From NCBI GenBank assembly GCA_035510795.1, contig DATKGL010000030.1:1-15781 (forward strand): DNA of 15,781 nucleotides, written 5' to 3'. Of this stretch, positions 7,133-13,660 are shown in pieces. A model generated the notes under the pieces. That model had not been told where the DNA came from, did not search any database, and saw only the letters and a list, made by a program, of their open reading frames with translations. This DNA comes from DATKGL01 sp035510795. Its GTDB lineage: Bacteria > Patescibacteriota > Saccharimonadia > Saccharimonadales > UBA4665. Position 1 is the first letter of the stretch; every line of letters starts with the position of its first letter. A program made the position numbers and the translations under genes.

Positions 7133-7993
7133 TTAGTCGATATAGTATTGGACTTGAACAGAATAATAAAGCTGATTCTGACCTGGCTGGAGGTTTAAAC
7201 TCTGGCCTGAACCGGAGCTTACGCTTAAGTTTGATCCGGCACAAATACTACTTGATGCCGCGCCGCTACTACCCGGTGTAGCACTGCAAGGTGTTACGTA
7301 ATTGTTGTTGTTCAGGCCATTGTCGACCACGGTCTTAACAGCTGCAATTTTAAATCCTAAATTCTTGGCGGATTGTTCAGCGTTGGCTCTAGCATTTTGT
7401 TCAGCCTGACCTCTAGCTTTATTTGCAAGGCTGGTTTGCATAGCGGCGCTAAAATCTACTGACGGGCTGACGTCACCTGTTGGATTAGTTGTAACTAAAT
7501 AGTTCTGGACTTTCTGAGCAAGGTTAGTGTTGCCATCTATAGTAATTGTCGGGTCTAGCTCATAGGTGTATTGGCCGTTGTCTTGTGAGACTGGTACCGG
7601 TAGTACTGGCAAATTATTACCCGAATTATAGCCATTCGAGCTGGTTTGAATATCTTTAGATGGCACACCTAGTGACTTTAACTTGCTAACAAGCTGATTA
7701 CTCATAGCTGTTAATTGAGATAGAGCAGTTTGCTGATCAGAACTCGTGAAATCGTACGTAGGCGTAAATGTATATTCGTCCGGAGTCGCGGTAAGTGTTG
7801 CTTCACCGGTAACCGTAACCACTCTGTCCGAGGCTTTAATGTTTTGCTGCCATGGTTTCCAGACAAGCACAATGACTAGTACCAGCCCGATAACAATAAC
7901 CGATAAAATAACAGTTAACAGCTTAAATCCGCCCGGCAATTTTCGTTTTCTTGGGGCGGGCAACTCACTATTTGTTTGTGTCTCGGTCTGCAT
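7133..7993 (-). CDS. Membrane-anchored SIMPL-domain (DUF541) protein
   Basis: The 286-residue product has a short basic N-terminus (PRKRK), one membrane helix at about 23-45, and an extracytoplasmic SIMPL/DUF541 domain. That domain starts with the typical strand VVTVTGEATLTATPDE (58-73) and ends with LNLQPGQNQLYYSVQVQYYID. The central helix KARGQAEQNARANAEQSAKNLGF is also family-like. SIMPL proteins are envelope proteins of poorly defined role, linked to oxidative stress and to OMP28/BP26 in other bacteria. An insertion near the C-terminus (about 228-262) is rich in Ser, Gly and Asn and holds the only two cysteines, C236 and C251, which could form an exported disulfide. The ATG at 7993 has a modest upstream purine stretch (AAGGATAAG) and the TAA is followed by a terminator-like hairpin. 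Confidence 0.85.
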   Translation of the reverse strand: MQTETQTNSELPAPRKRKLPGGFKLLTVILSVIVIGLVLVIVLVWKPWQQNIKASDRVVTVTGEATLTATPDEYTFTPTYDFTSSDQQTALSQLTAMSNQLVSKLKSLGVPSKDIQTSSNGYNSGNNLPVLPVPVSQDNGQYTYELDPTITIDGNTNLAQKVQNYLVTTNPTGDVSPSVDFSAAMQTSLANKARGQAEQNARANAEQSAKNLGFKIAAVKTVVDNGLNNNNYVTPCSATPGSSGAASSSICAGSNLSVSSGSGQSLNLQPGQNQLYYSVQVQYYID

Positions 7994-8190
7994 TATTGTC
8001 GCTTATCCTTATGCTGATATTAGCAAGCGGCAAATTGTATGTAAAGTTGGTTGATTGATATTCCTATCCCTGGGCACAATGAATCTACAGCTAGCCGTTT
8101 ACTTGTCGTGGAGGCAGTCGCCCCGTATGGTTATTGATTAATATATGAATTAGTTGCATAATATCGTAAGTTTAAACTGTGGAGATTATT
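7994..8190. promoter_or_regulatory. Divergent intergenic region between the SIMPL-domain gene and the GNAT-like gene
   Basis: About 197 nt must hold two outward promoters. For the minus gene TACAAT (8034-8039 on the plus strand as ATTGTA) is a possible -10. For the plus gene TAATAT, about 25 nt before the GTG, is a possible -10 with TTGATT about 19 nt upstream. Neither -35 is convincing. A short open frame near 8080-8145 has no ribosome-binding site and I do not call it. Confidence 0.35.
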
Positions 8191-8817
8191 GTGGCTAATT
8201 ATCCTTCCGGGCTAGTCAAAGAGGTCATTCCTATCCCAGAGACCATCGATCAGACCGAACTTAATAAAAACGGCTTGTTTGTGGTGCAGGGGTTGGACCT
8301 TGCATTAGCAGAACAGCTTGTTGAAGCTTCGGACGAAGCAGCAGTCCGACTATTTTGCCAGGATGATGCTGAGATCCGTTTTGAGAGCATTGAGTCAATA
8401 ATAGACTGGGCAGAAAAAGGACGTTTATCTTTGCCGCTTGTGAGACATACCGGAGACAGCGCATTGACATTAGCCGGCTTAGGTTGGATGAGGCCGGGAA
8501 AACCAGACAAGAATAAAAAAGAACCCATTATTCCTGGGGCAGAGACGACGTTTGCTATTCGTATTTACGGCGAAACTGCCGGGCATGGCTATGCCCGTTT
8601 TTATACCAAATCAATTCTGGACACGCATGGCGCGTTAATTGGCAACAAGGGCGTGTGGCTGGCGGCTTGGGGCGACAATGAACATGCGCTAAGACCCTAT
8701 GACCAAAATGGGTTCATAGAAGTAGACAGAGTCCCAATGACCCGAAAGAGTGATAACAAAGTGGTCGATCGTGTTTTTATGACACTTGGGCATCTGACAG
8801 CTCAAACTGATATTTAA
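8191..8817 (+). CDS. GNAT-like acetyltransferase domain protein
   Basis: The C-terminal part (about residues 119-201) resembles a GCN5-related N-acetyltransferase. It has a strand FAIRIYG, the region around GHGYARFYTKSI at the place of the acetyl-CoA loop, then VWLAAWGDNEHALRPYDQNGFIEVDRVPM, which fits the family's closing pattern N-x2-A-x3-Y-x3-GF. It ends in a final strand VDRVFMTLGHL. The classical R/Q-x-x-G-x-G/A pyrophosphate loop is not clean, so substrate and activity are uncertain. The N-terminal about 100 residues are not recognised. The start is taken as GTG at 8191 (208 residues) because GGAG (8181-8184) is spaced 6 nt from it; a GTG at 8179 in the same frame has no ribosome-binding site. 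It converges with the GH16 gene, 13 nt apart. Confidence 0.6.
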   Translation: MANYPSGLVKEVIPIPETIDQTELNKNGLFVVQGLDLALAEQLVEASDEAAVRLFCQDDAEIRFESIESIIDWAEKGRLSLPLVRHTGDSALTLAGLGWMRPGKPDKNKKEPIIPGAETTFAIRIYGETAGHGYARFYTKSILDTHGALIGNKGVWLAAWGDNEHALRPYDQNGFIEVDRVPMTRKSDNKVVDRVFMTLGHLTAQTDI

Positions 8818-8830
8818 AGCCGCACGGGTA

Positions 8831-9715
8831 TTATTGCCAGACTCGAACGTAATCAACCTTCATTGTAGCTGGAGTGACGACTGTTCCTCCGTAGGAGCCA
8901 GTGGAGTTTTCTAGGATAAGATACATCGGCTGAGATGTTATGCCGGAGTTAATAGATCCAACCTCAGTCCCGTCATAGTAGTATGTTACGACCCCCGGTT
9001 GCCAGTTGGCGCCATAGATGTGCCAGCCGGAGTAATTTCCGCTGGCGCAGCCGCCGGGACCACCTGATGAGTCGTGGAAATGATAACAAGCAGAACCGCC
9101 AAGCCCCTCCATGACGTCCATTTCACCGTCAGTCGGCCAGCTCTGGCCGTTCGTCCACCAAGCTGGCCAGTTAGCTATCGTACTGCCCGAGGCAGGCAGG
9201 TAGATGCGCGCTTCAACAAAACCATAGGTAAATTGATAACCGCTATGTCCAGATTGCCCGTCTGATGGATTAGTCGAGACTAGACCGCCAGTGCCACCGG
9301 TAACGACAAGATTTAAATCACCGCTCGAGACACTTACATTTGATGAGTCCATCACTGTTTGGTTTTGGGTATTGCCAGAACCAAACCAGTCAGGCGACCA
9401 TGTCGTTGTATTCAATGATGAGCCATTGAACTCATCGTCAAAAACTAATGCCCAGCTGCCGGGGACACCAGTCGGAATTGACGGCCCAAACTGGACAAAT
9501 TCCCCGCCAGAAGCATTTACGTCGGCCTGTTCCGTAGCCGGACTCGTCAAGCTTCCATTTTCAGCTTCCATGGCAACAGAGGGAGAAGCAGCTTTAGAAT
9601 TTGATAACACATGAATACCGGCAATAGCAAAACAAGTCGCAAAAACTAGGGCGGCAATTAACTGATAATTATTTACTTTTTTGAACATGTCGTTTTGATC
9701 GTCTTGGCCAGCCAT
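8831..9715 (-). CDS. Membrane-anchored GH16 family glycoside hydrolase (beta-glucanase type)
   Basis: GH16 enzymes cleave beta-1,3 or beta-1,3-1,4 glucans and related polymers with retention. The catalytic motif is complete: GEMDVMEG gives E198 (nucleophile), D200 and E203 (acid/base). The flanking jelly-roll blocks also fit: WALVFDDEFNGSSLNTTTW at the start, YGFVEARIYLP, and the closing MKVDYVRVWQ. An uncleaved-looking N-terminal helix (about 18-36) would anchor it with the catalytic domain outside. Between helix and enzyme lies a short CBM6/35-like remnant, AMEAENGSL…SGGEFVQFG (48-77), too short to fold as a full carbohydrate-binding module. The gene overlaps the end of the GH1 gene by 43 nt from this ATG. 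A second ATG at 9688 (MFKKVNN) would leave a 16-nt overlap and is equally plausible; neither has a ribosome-binding site. Confidence 0.88.
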   Translation of the reverse strand: MAGQDDQNDMFKKVNNYQLIAALVFATCFAIAGIHVLSNSKAASPSVAMEAENGSLTSPATEQADVNASGGEFVQFGPSIPTGVPGSWALVFDDEFNGSSLNTTTWSPDWFGSGNTQNQTVMDSSNVSVSSGDLNLVVTGGTGGLVSTNPSDGQSGHSGYQFTYGFVEARIYLPASGSTIANWPAWWTNGQSWPTDGEMDVMEGLGGSACYHFHDSSGGPGGCASGNYSGWHIYGANWQPGVVTYYYDGTEVGSINSGITSQPMYLILENSTGSYGGTVVTPATMKVDYVRVWQ

Positions 9716-10932
9716 TTAGCGCTGGGTCTCAGAGTGCGTCGCATTGTCTCTCGATCAACAGCTACCAACCCGAATTTTGGCCACCAACCATAGGCCCACT
9801 CAAAATTATCCAATAAACTCCAGTGTAAATAGCCCCTGAGGTCTACCCCGTCAGCCAGCGCCTTTTGCAATGCTTGGATGGTTTCTTGGAGCCACCACTG
9901 CCGATGAGTATCTTTAGCATCAGCTAATCCATTTTCTGTAATAATGATCGGTTTTTTATACCGGTTCCAGAGTTTAATTAGTAAGGGATAAATACCGCTC
10001 GGCTCCATATACCAGCCCAAATCGTTGATTGGGCTCTTGGGATTAGCCGTTTTTCCCCACCAATTTCTATACTCAGTGAAGTAATAATTCAGACCAATAA
10101 AATCTAAGCTGTCTTTAATTCGGTCGAGAAACCACCAATTGCCAATATAGATATATGACTTGATCAAGATAGCATTAACTGGGTTGGAGGGATGGGAAGC
10201 TCGAGCATCACTCAGTTGGGCCGCGATTCCGACGTTAATTTCGGGGGCTAGCTTTTTAATGGCTATGAAGGCTTCGTTGTGCGCAATAGCCAGGTTTCGG
10301 TAAACCCTATAAGCGGCCAGGGGATTCACTTTTTGTGGCGGCCAAGCACCAGCCAGATAGCTAAAACCGGTGTAGACGTTTGGCTCATTTAGAATAATGA
10401 CATAGCGAATTTCGTCACCGAATTCTTTGGCAATTCTTTTCGCATAATTAACAAAGTACTTGATATTTTCCCGCTTCGAAAAACCACCTTTATCGGTAAA
10501 CCAAAGCGGTAGGGTCCAGTGCCATAGCGTCACAAATGGCTCTATATTGGCCGCCTTAAGCTCTGCGATATATTCGTGGTAGTGGGCCAATTCGTGTTTG
10601 TCCCATTGACCTTTAACCGGCTCTAGCCGCGACCATTCAATCCCGAAACGATAGGCATTCATTCCCATTTCGGTTAGAAATTGGAAATCTTCTTTATAGC
10701 GAGAGTAGTGCTCTATCCCATTGGCTGATATGTAGTTATTGGGGTCTGAAGCGCTTTTGGCAATAGCTTGCCAATTTGGCAACCAGCTTAATTTTTTACG
10801 AGCAGTAGAAGATAATTTTTCAGCATTTTCTTTTTCCCATTTTGTCCATTGGTTGTTTGTATCACCTTCAACTTGATGGCTGGATGTACTGGCCCCCCAA
10901 AAAAAATCTTTTGGGAACTTTGAATCTGACAT
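9673..10932 (-). CDS. GH1 family beta-glucosidase
   Basis: The 419-residue TIM-barrel enzyme hydrolyses terminal beta-linked glucose or related sugars from short oligosaccharides. The GH1 signature is complete: FPKDFFWGASTSSHQVEG at the N-terminus, WHWTLP, the acid/base glutamate E183 in LNEPNVY, the nucleophile E333 in ITENGL, and the sugar-binding WSLLDNFEWAYGW (E378, W379). There is no signal peptide, so it should be cytoplasmic. Slightly short for GH1 (usually 430-480) but without missing motifs. It is the first gene of a two-gene unit with the anchored GH16 enzyme: the outer enzyme cuts polymer and this one finishes short beta-glucosides after uptake. Phospho-sugar specificity is not indicated, and no phosphotransferase system gene is nearby. 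Promoter with extended -10 ends 6 nt before the ATG. Confidence 0.93.
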   Translation of the reverse strand: MSDSKFPKDFFWGASTSSHQVEGDTNNQWTKWEKENAEKLSSTARKKLSWLPNWQAIAKSASDPNNYISANGIEHYSRYKEDFQFLTEMGMNAYRFGIEWSRLEPVKGQWDKHELAHYHEYIAELKAANIEPFVTLWHWTLPLWFTDKGGFSKRENIKYFVNYAKRIAKEFGDEIRYVIILNEPNVYTGFSYLAGAWPPQKVNPLAAYRVYRNLAIAHNEAFIAIKKLAPEINVGIAAQLSDARASHPSNPVNAILIKSYIYIGNWWFLDRIKDSLDFIGLNYYFTEYRNWWGKTANPKSPINDLGWYMEPSGIYPLLIKLWNRYKKPIIITENGLADAKDTHRQWWLQETIQALQKALADGVDLRGYLHWSLLDNFEWAYGWWPKFGLVAVDRETMRRTLRPSAKWLAKTIKTTCSKK

Positions 10933-10938
10933 ATTTAG

Positions 10939-10947
10939 ATCATATCA
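10939..10947 (-). promoter_or_regulatory. Extended -10 promoter of the GH1-GH16 unit
   Basis: Minus strand reads TGA-TATGAT, an extended -10 (10939-10947 on the plus strand as ATCATATCA). Six nt separate it from the ATG at 10932, predicting a leaderless mRNA. No convincing -35 is present, as is usual when an extended -10 is used. Confidence 0.55.
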
Positions 10948-10981
10948 AATTTATTTGCATTCGAGTCTGAGCCGGCAGCGT

Positions 10982-10987
10982 TATACT
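10982..10987 (+). promoter_or_regulatory. -10 element before the small membrane-protein gene
   Basis: TATACT ends 8 nt before the ATG at 10996, again predicting a leaderless transcript. The 63-bp spacer to the GH1 gene therefore contains two divergent promoters. The -35 region is weak. Confidence 0.5.
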
Positions 10988-10995
10988 AACTTGTA

Positions 10996-11448
10996 ATGAC
11001 TGCTGCTAACCACGTCCTTGCTGGTAGTGCGATTGCTTTAGCTATTCACCAGCCGGCTTTGGCTCTTCCTTTAGCGTTTGCATCGCATTTTGTGTTAGAC
11101 GCCCTGCCGCACTTTGGTTATGCCCCAAGAGGATTTGCTTATGCCCTGAGGCAAAGACGTTTCATGGTTATGGAAGTCTTAGATCTAGTTGGGCTTATTA
11201 TTCTGGTTTTTACCATTAACTTCACAGTTTGGACTACTTTCGCGGCGGCTGTATTGGCGGTATCACCAGACTTTGAGTGGTTAAGCAGATACTTCTATTT
11301 TTGGCATAAAGGGAAGCCATATGTTTCATCGTTTTTTGGGAAGTTCCATGCAAAAATTCAGTGGTGCGAGAGACCCTGGGGAATTTATGCCGAGATAACC
11401 TTTTTCATTGTGGGCTATTTCGTTGTTAGTAGATACTTACTGCACTAA
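10996..11448 (+). CDS. Small polytopic membrane protein with His/Asp motif, possibly YdjM/DUF457-like
   Basis: A 150-residue protein with four or so hydrophobic segments: about 7-30, 55-76 (LDLVGLIILVFTINFTVW), 78-95 and 127-148 (YAEITFFIVGYFVVS). Conserved-looking polar residues sit near the N-terminus: H6 in AANHVLAG, then H31, D35 and H39 in ASHFVLDALPHFG. Arrangements like this occur in YdjM/DUF457 membrane proteins annotated as metal-dependent hydrolases, and in short uncharacterised CPR membrane proteins, but the match is only by pattern. The ATG has no ribosome-binding site and the -10 lies 8 nt upstream. Function unknown; metal binding is inference. Confidence 0.75.
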   Translation: MTAANHVLAGSAIALAIHQPALALPLAFASHFVLDALPHFGYAPRGFAYALRQRRFMVMEVLDLVGLIILVFTINFTVWTTFAAAVLAVSPDFEWLSRYFYFWHKGKPYVSSFFGKFHAKIQWCERPWGIYAEITFFIVGYFVVSRYLLH

Positions 11449-11464
11449 ACCTGCTCAATTTAGT

Positions 11465-11519
11465 CTCGAAAATTATTTTTCCCAAATACTTGCCCTGGAT
11501 GTAAGTGTTGATTTTCGAG
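11465..11519. other. Nested inverted repeat able to form a long two-part stem
   Basis: CTCGAAAAT (11465-11473) is perfectly complementary to ATTTTCGAG (11511-11519). Inside it, AATACTT (11485-11491) pairs with AAGTGTT (11503-11509), with one G-T pair, around an 11-nt loop. It lies 17 nt after the membrane-protein stop codon and about 30 nt before the exporter promoter. There is no U-tract, so it is not an ordinary terminator; it could be an mRNA 3' structure, a regulator site or a small RNA. Confidence 0.4.
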
Positions 11520-11549
11520 CCGTCAGATCGGAATAACACCGTAGTAGTG

Positions 11550-11555
11550 TATAGT
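11550..11555 (+). promoter_or_regulatory. -10 element of the second ABC exporter operon
   Basis: TATAGT ends 8 nt before the ATG at 11564; no ribosome-binding site lies between. This predicts a leaderless mRNA for the ATPase gene. A -35 is not clear. Confidence 0.5.
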
Positions 11556-11563
11556 AAATCTAC

Positions 11564-12481
11564 ATGATAAAGGCCGCCCATTTAAGTAAAAACTTCCGGA
11601 AAACAACTGCCGTTGATGACATTTCATTTGAAGTCGAAACCGGAAAAGTTACCGGTTTCCTGGGGCCTAATGGCGCCGGTAAATCAACAACTATGCGACT
11701 GATGTTGGGGCTGGCTAGTGGTCCAGGTTCAACTAAGTTTGACGGAAAACGTTTAAGCAATTATGCTGAGCCATCAAAAGTTGTCGGCATATTGCTCGAG
11801 GCTAAAGCCTACCATCCAACCCGTACCCCCCGGAATCATTTAAAAATTTTAGCAACTGCTGGTAATATTCCTGCCACCAGAGTAGATGAAGTGCTTGAAA
11901 TTGTTGGTCTGAAAGATGTCGCCAAGAAAGCGCCTGGTAAATTTAGCTTAGGCATGAGCCAGCGAATGGGAATTGCGGCAGCGATTTTAGCTAAGCCCAA
12001 GCATCTGTTGCTTGATGAACCAGCCAATGGGTTAGACCCTGAAGGCATAGTCTGGTTAAGAGAATTCCTTAAGGCATACGCCGATGATGGTAATTCAGTT
12101 TTCGTATCAAGTCATTTACTTAGTGAGATGTCGCAGATGGCAGATAACGTCATCGTCATCGGAAAAGGTAAGCTGATTGCCAGCACATCAATCAAGAGTC
12201 TGGTTTCGGGGAACGCCAAATCTAGTGTCTATGTCCGTGCCGGCAGTCTTACTAAGCTTGAAAAAATCATGCAGGATAAATCAAAAATTGCCAAACCAGT
12301 CGATGGGGGGCTGGAAATCTCGGGAGCAACAACCGACGAAATCGGAAAACTGGCCTACGGGGCCGGCATTACAGTACTGGAACTGGCCAACCGTCATGCC
12401 TCACTTGAAGATGTCTTTTTGGAATTGACAGAAGGTTCTGAGGAATTTAAGGCTCACGACCAGAAAGGCGGTAATTTATGA
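11564..12481 (+). CDS. ABC-2 exporter ATP-binding subunit, BcrA-like
   Basis: A 305-residue ATPase with Walker A GPNGAGKST (34-42), signature FSLGMSQRM (127-135), Walker B HLLLDEPANGLDP (147-159) and switch histidine H184 in VSSHLLSEM. The combination 'FSLGMSQR' and 'DEPANGLDPEGI' is characteristic of the bacitracin/lantibiotic-export-like (BcrA) branch, distinct from the DrrA-type ATPase elsewhere in this window. The C-terminal 90 residues end in HASLEDVFLELTEGSEEF, as usual. The stop codon overlaps the permease start (ATGA), so both are co-translated. Likely substrate is a peptide, antibiotic or envelope component; this cannot be decided. Confidence 0.93.
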   Translation: MIKAAHLSKNFRKTTAVDDISFEVETGKVTGFLGPNGAGKSTTMRLMLGLASGPGSTKFDGKRLSNYAEPSKVVGILLEAKAYHPTRTPRNHLKILATAGNIPATRVDEVLEIVGLKDVAKKAPGKFSLGMSQRMGIAAAILAKPKHLLLDEPANGLDPEGIVWLREFLKAYADDGNSVFVSSHLLSEMSQMADNVIVIGKGKLIASTSIKSLVSGNAKSSVYVRAGSLTKLEKIMQDKSKIAKPVDGGLEISGATTDEIGKLAYGAGITVLELANRHASLEDVFLELTEGSEEFKAHDQKGGNL

Positions 12482-13227
12482 TCGTTGAGCTAAAAGCAGA
12501 ACTAAAAAAATTATTCACTGTCCGTTCAACCTATTTTATTTTTGCGTTTGTGTTGGTTTTGATGGTTTTTGTCGCTTTCTTTGTCTCGGGGTGGCACATC
12601 GATAAACTCGACCTGCTCAACCCGAATACCTTAGCCAACGACATAAAGGGTACAGCCGCTGCCGTCTCAATCTTTGCGGCACTAATCGCGCTCTTACTTT
12701 TTACGAACGAATACCGCTACAACACCATCATGTATTCACTAACACTTTCAAATAACCGCAATAAGGTATTGCTAGCAAAAATTGTGGCAGCAAGTGTCTT
12801 AGCGGTTGTTTTCACGCTCTTCTTTTCTGCTATTTCACCCGTTTTATCCGTACTTGGAATTCATGCCCATCACCTGAAACTGGTCCACCAAACCCTCAAT
12901 TATGGCAATCTGTTATGGCGATGCTTGTTTTTTGGTTGGGGCTATACCATGGCCGGTTTAGTGCTTGGCGCACTGATCAGAAATCAAGTCGGAGCTATCA
13001 TTGTTTTATTGGTCGGGCCGGATACTGTGGAGGGATTGCTCAGTCTATTACTTAAAAAACATGTCATCTACCTACCATTTAGCGCGCTTCACGAAGTTAT
13101 CGGGCAAGGACAGAGCTACAACACCAGTATTTCCCCCCTAAAAGGAGCATTTATTTTTGGCGGCTACTTAGTCGTGTGTTGGATTGTGGCCTGGATTCTA
13201 TTTCTCCGGCGTGATGCTACTAGTTGA
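12478..13227 (+). CDS. ABC-2 type exporter permease partner
   Basis: A 249-residue membrane protein with six predicted helices. These include TYFIFAFVLVLMVFVAFFVSG, VSIFAALIALLLFTNEY, IVAASVLAVVFTLFFSAI, LFFGWGYTMAGLVLGALI, VGAIIVLLVGPDTVEGLL and GGYLVVCWIVAWILF. The N-terminal amphipathic segment ELKAELKKLFTVRSTY and the motif NEYRYNTIMYSL after helix 2 are typical of ABC-2 permeases that pair with BcrA-like ATPases. Its ATG overlaps the ATPase stop by 4 nt. No substrate prediction is possible. Confidence 0.88.
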   Translation: MIVELKAELKKLFTVRSTYFIFAFVLVLMVFVAFFVSGWHIDKLDLLNPNTLANDIKGTAAAVSIFAALIALLLFTNEYRYNTIMYSLTLSNNRNKVLLAKIVAASVLAVVFTLFFSAISPVLSVLGIHAHHLKLVHQTLNYGNLLWRCLFFGWGYTMAGLVLGALIRNQVGAIIVLLVGPDTVEGLLSLLLKKHVIYLPFSALHEVIGQGQSYNTSISPLKGAFIFGGYLVVCWIVAWILFLRRDATS

Positions 13228-13265
13228 GGCTTATTATACTAATGCTAAATTGGAGATTTTAAAGC

Positions 13266-13469
13266 ATGGCTGAACCAGTTTGTATTAAAGTTTATGATTC
13301 CGTCGCTTTGGCTGAGCTCAGCAAGAATTTACTGGAAAGTTATGGCATTAAGGCTTTTGTGGTTGGCGGTAGCTACAGTAGTAGTTATCCTTCTTTGGCA
13401 GTTTCGTCAGGGGTTAAGTTATTCGTCAGCGAAAAAGATAAAAAAGAAGCCCTTAATATTATCCAGTAG
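13266..13469 (+). CDS. Small DUF2007-like protein
   Basis: A 67-residue soluble protein resembling the short DUF2007 ('putative signal-transducing') fold. It has a strand CIKVYDS, a helix ALAELSKNLLESYGI, a strand KAFVVGG, a serine-rich turn, and the closing KLFVSEKDKKEALNIIQ. The family is small and of unknown function, with a ferredoxin-like beta-alpha-beta layout. GGAG (13252-13255) lies 10 nt before the ATG, and a -10-like TATACT (13235-13240) would start a leader of about 20 nt, so it can be expressed separately from the exporter operon that ends 38 nt upstream. Confidence 0.7.
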   Translation: MAEPVCIKVYDSVALAELSKNLLESYGIKAFVVGGSYSSSYPSLAVSSGVKLFVSEKDKKEALNIIQ

Positions 13470-13502
13470 GGTTACTCAAATGATTTTTCTCTGTTAAATC
13501 TC

Positions 13503-13532
13503 TTGCTTTTATGACTTTTATAGTGTTATAGT
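13503..13532 (+). promoter_or_regulatory. Promoter of the RRM-protein gene
   Basis: TTGCTT (13503-13508), an 18-nt spacer and TATAGT (13527-13532) preceded by TGT, an extended -10. Transcription should begin near 13540, giving a 5' leader of about 120 nt, in contrast to the leaderless promoters elsewhere in the window. Confidence 0.6.
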
Positions 13533-13549
13533 AAAGAATCTAGAAAAGA

Positions 13550-13657
13550 AGCTGCTACGTGTTCGTTTTTTAGAATCGTTCTAGGAATAATATTTAAAAG
13601 TTTTCGATGAGGAGCAGCTAACTGGAATACCATGTTACCTCGAGAAATAAGAGGTAA
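13550..13657 (+). promoter_or_regulatory. Structured 5' leader of the RRM gene with ribosome-site-masking hairpin
   Basis: Three pairings can be seen. AGCTGCT (13550-13556) pairs with AGCAGCT (13613-13619), closing a long domain. TAGAA (13571-13575) pairs with TTCTA (13579-13583). TTACCTC (13635-13641) pairs with GAGGTAA (13651-13657) around a 9-nt loop. The last stem fully covers the GAGG ribosome-binding site (13651-13654), which is 6 nt before the ATG. Two very short upstream frames start at 13607 (4 codons) and 13632 (16 codons, crossing the RRM start). The leader looks built for translational control, such as temperature sensing or autoregulation by the RRM protein. Confidence 0.6.
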
Positions 13658-13660
13658 TAA

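Noticed and set aside
8078..8143. Twenty-codon frame in the SIMPL/GNAT intergenic region
   Set aside because: No ribosome-binding site, no promoter at the right distance and no recognisable product.
8179..8190. GTG at 8179 as start of the GNAT-like gene
   Set aside because: GGAG at 8181-8184 lies after it and is spaced 6 nt from the GTG at 8191, which is therefore preferred.
12177..12428. Second plus-strand frame inside the BcrA-like ATPase gene
   Set aside because: Frame-shifted shadow; the ATPase frame is continuous with all motifs and its C-terminal domain.
13294..13497. Overlapping 67-codon frame beside the DUF2007-like gene
   Set aside because: The frame starting at 13266 has a ribosome-binding site and a family-like sequence; this one has neither.
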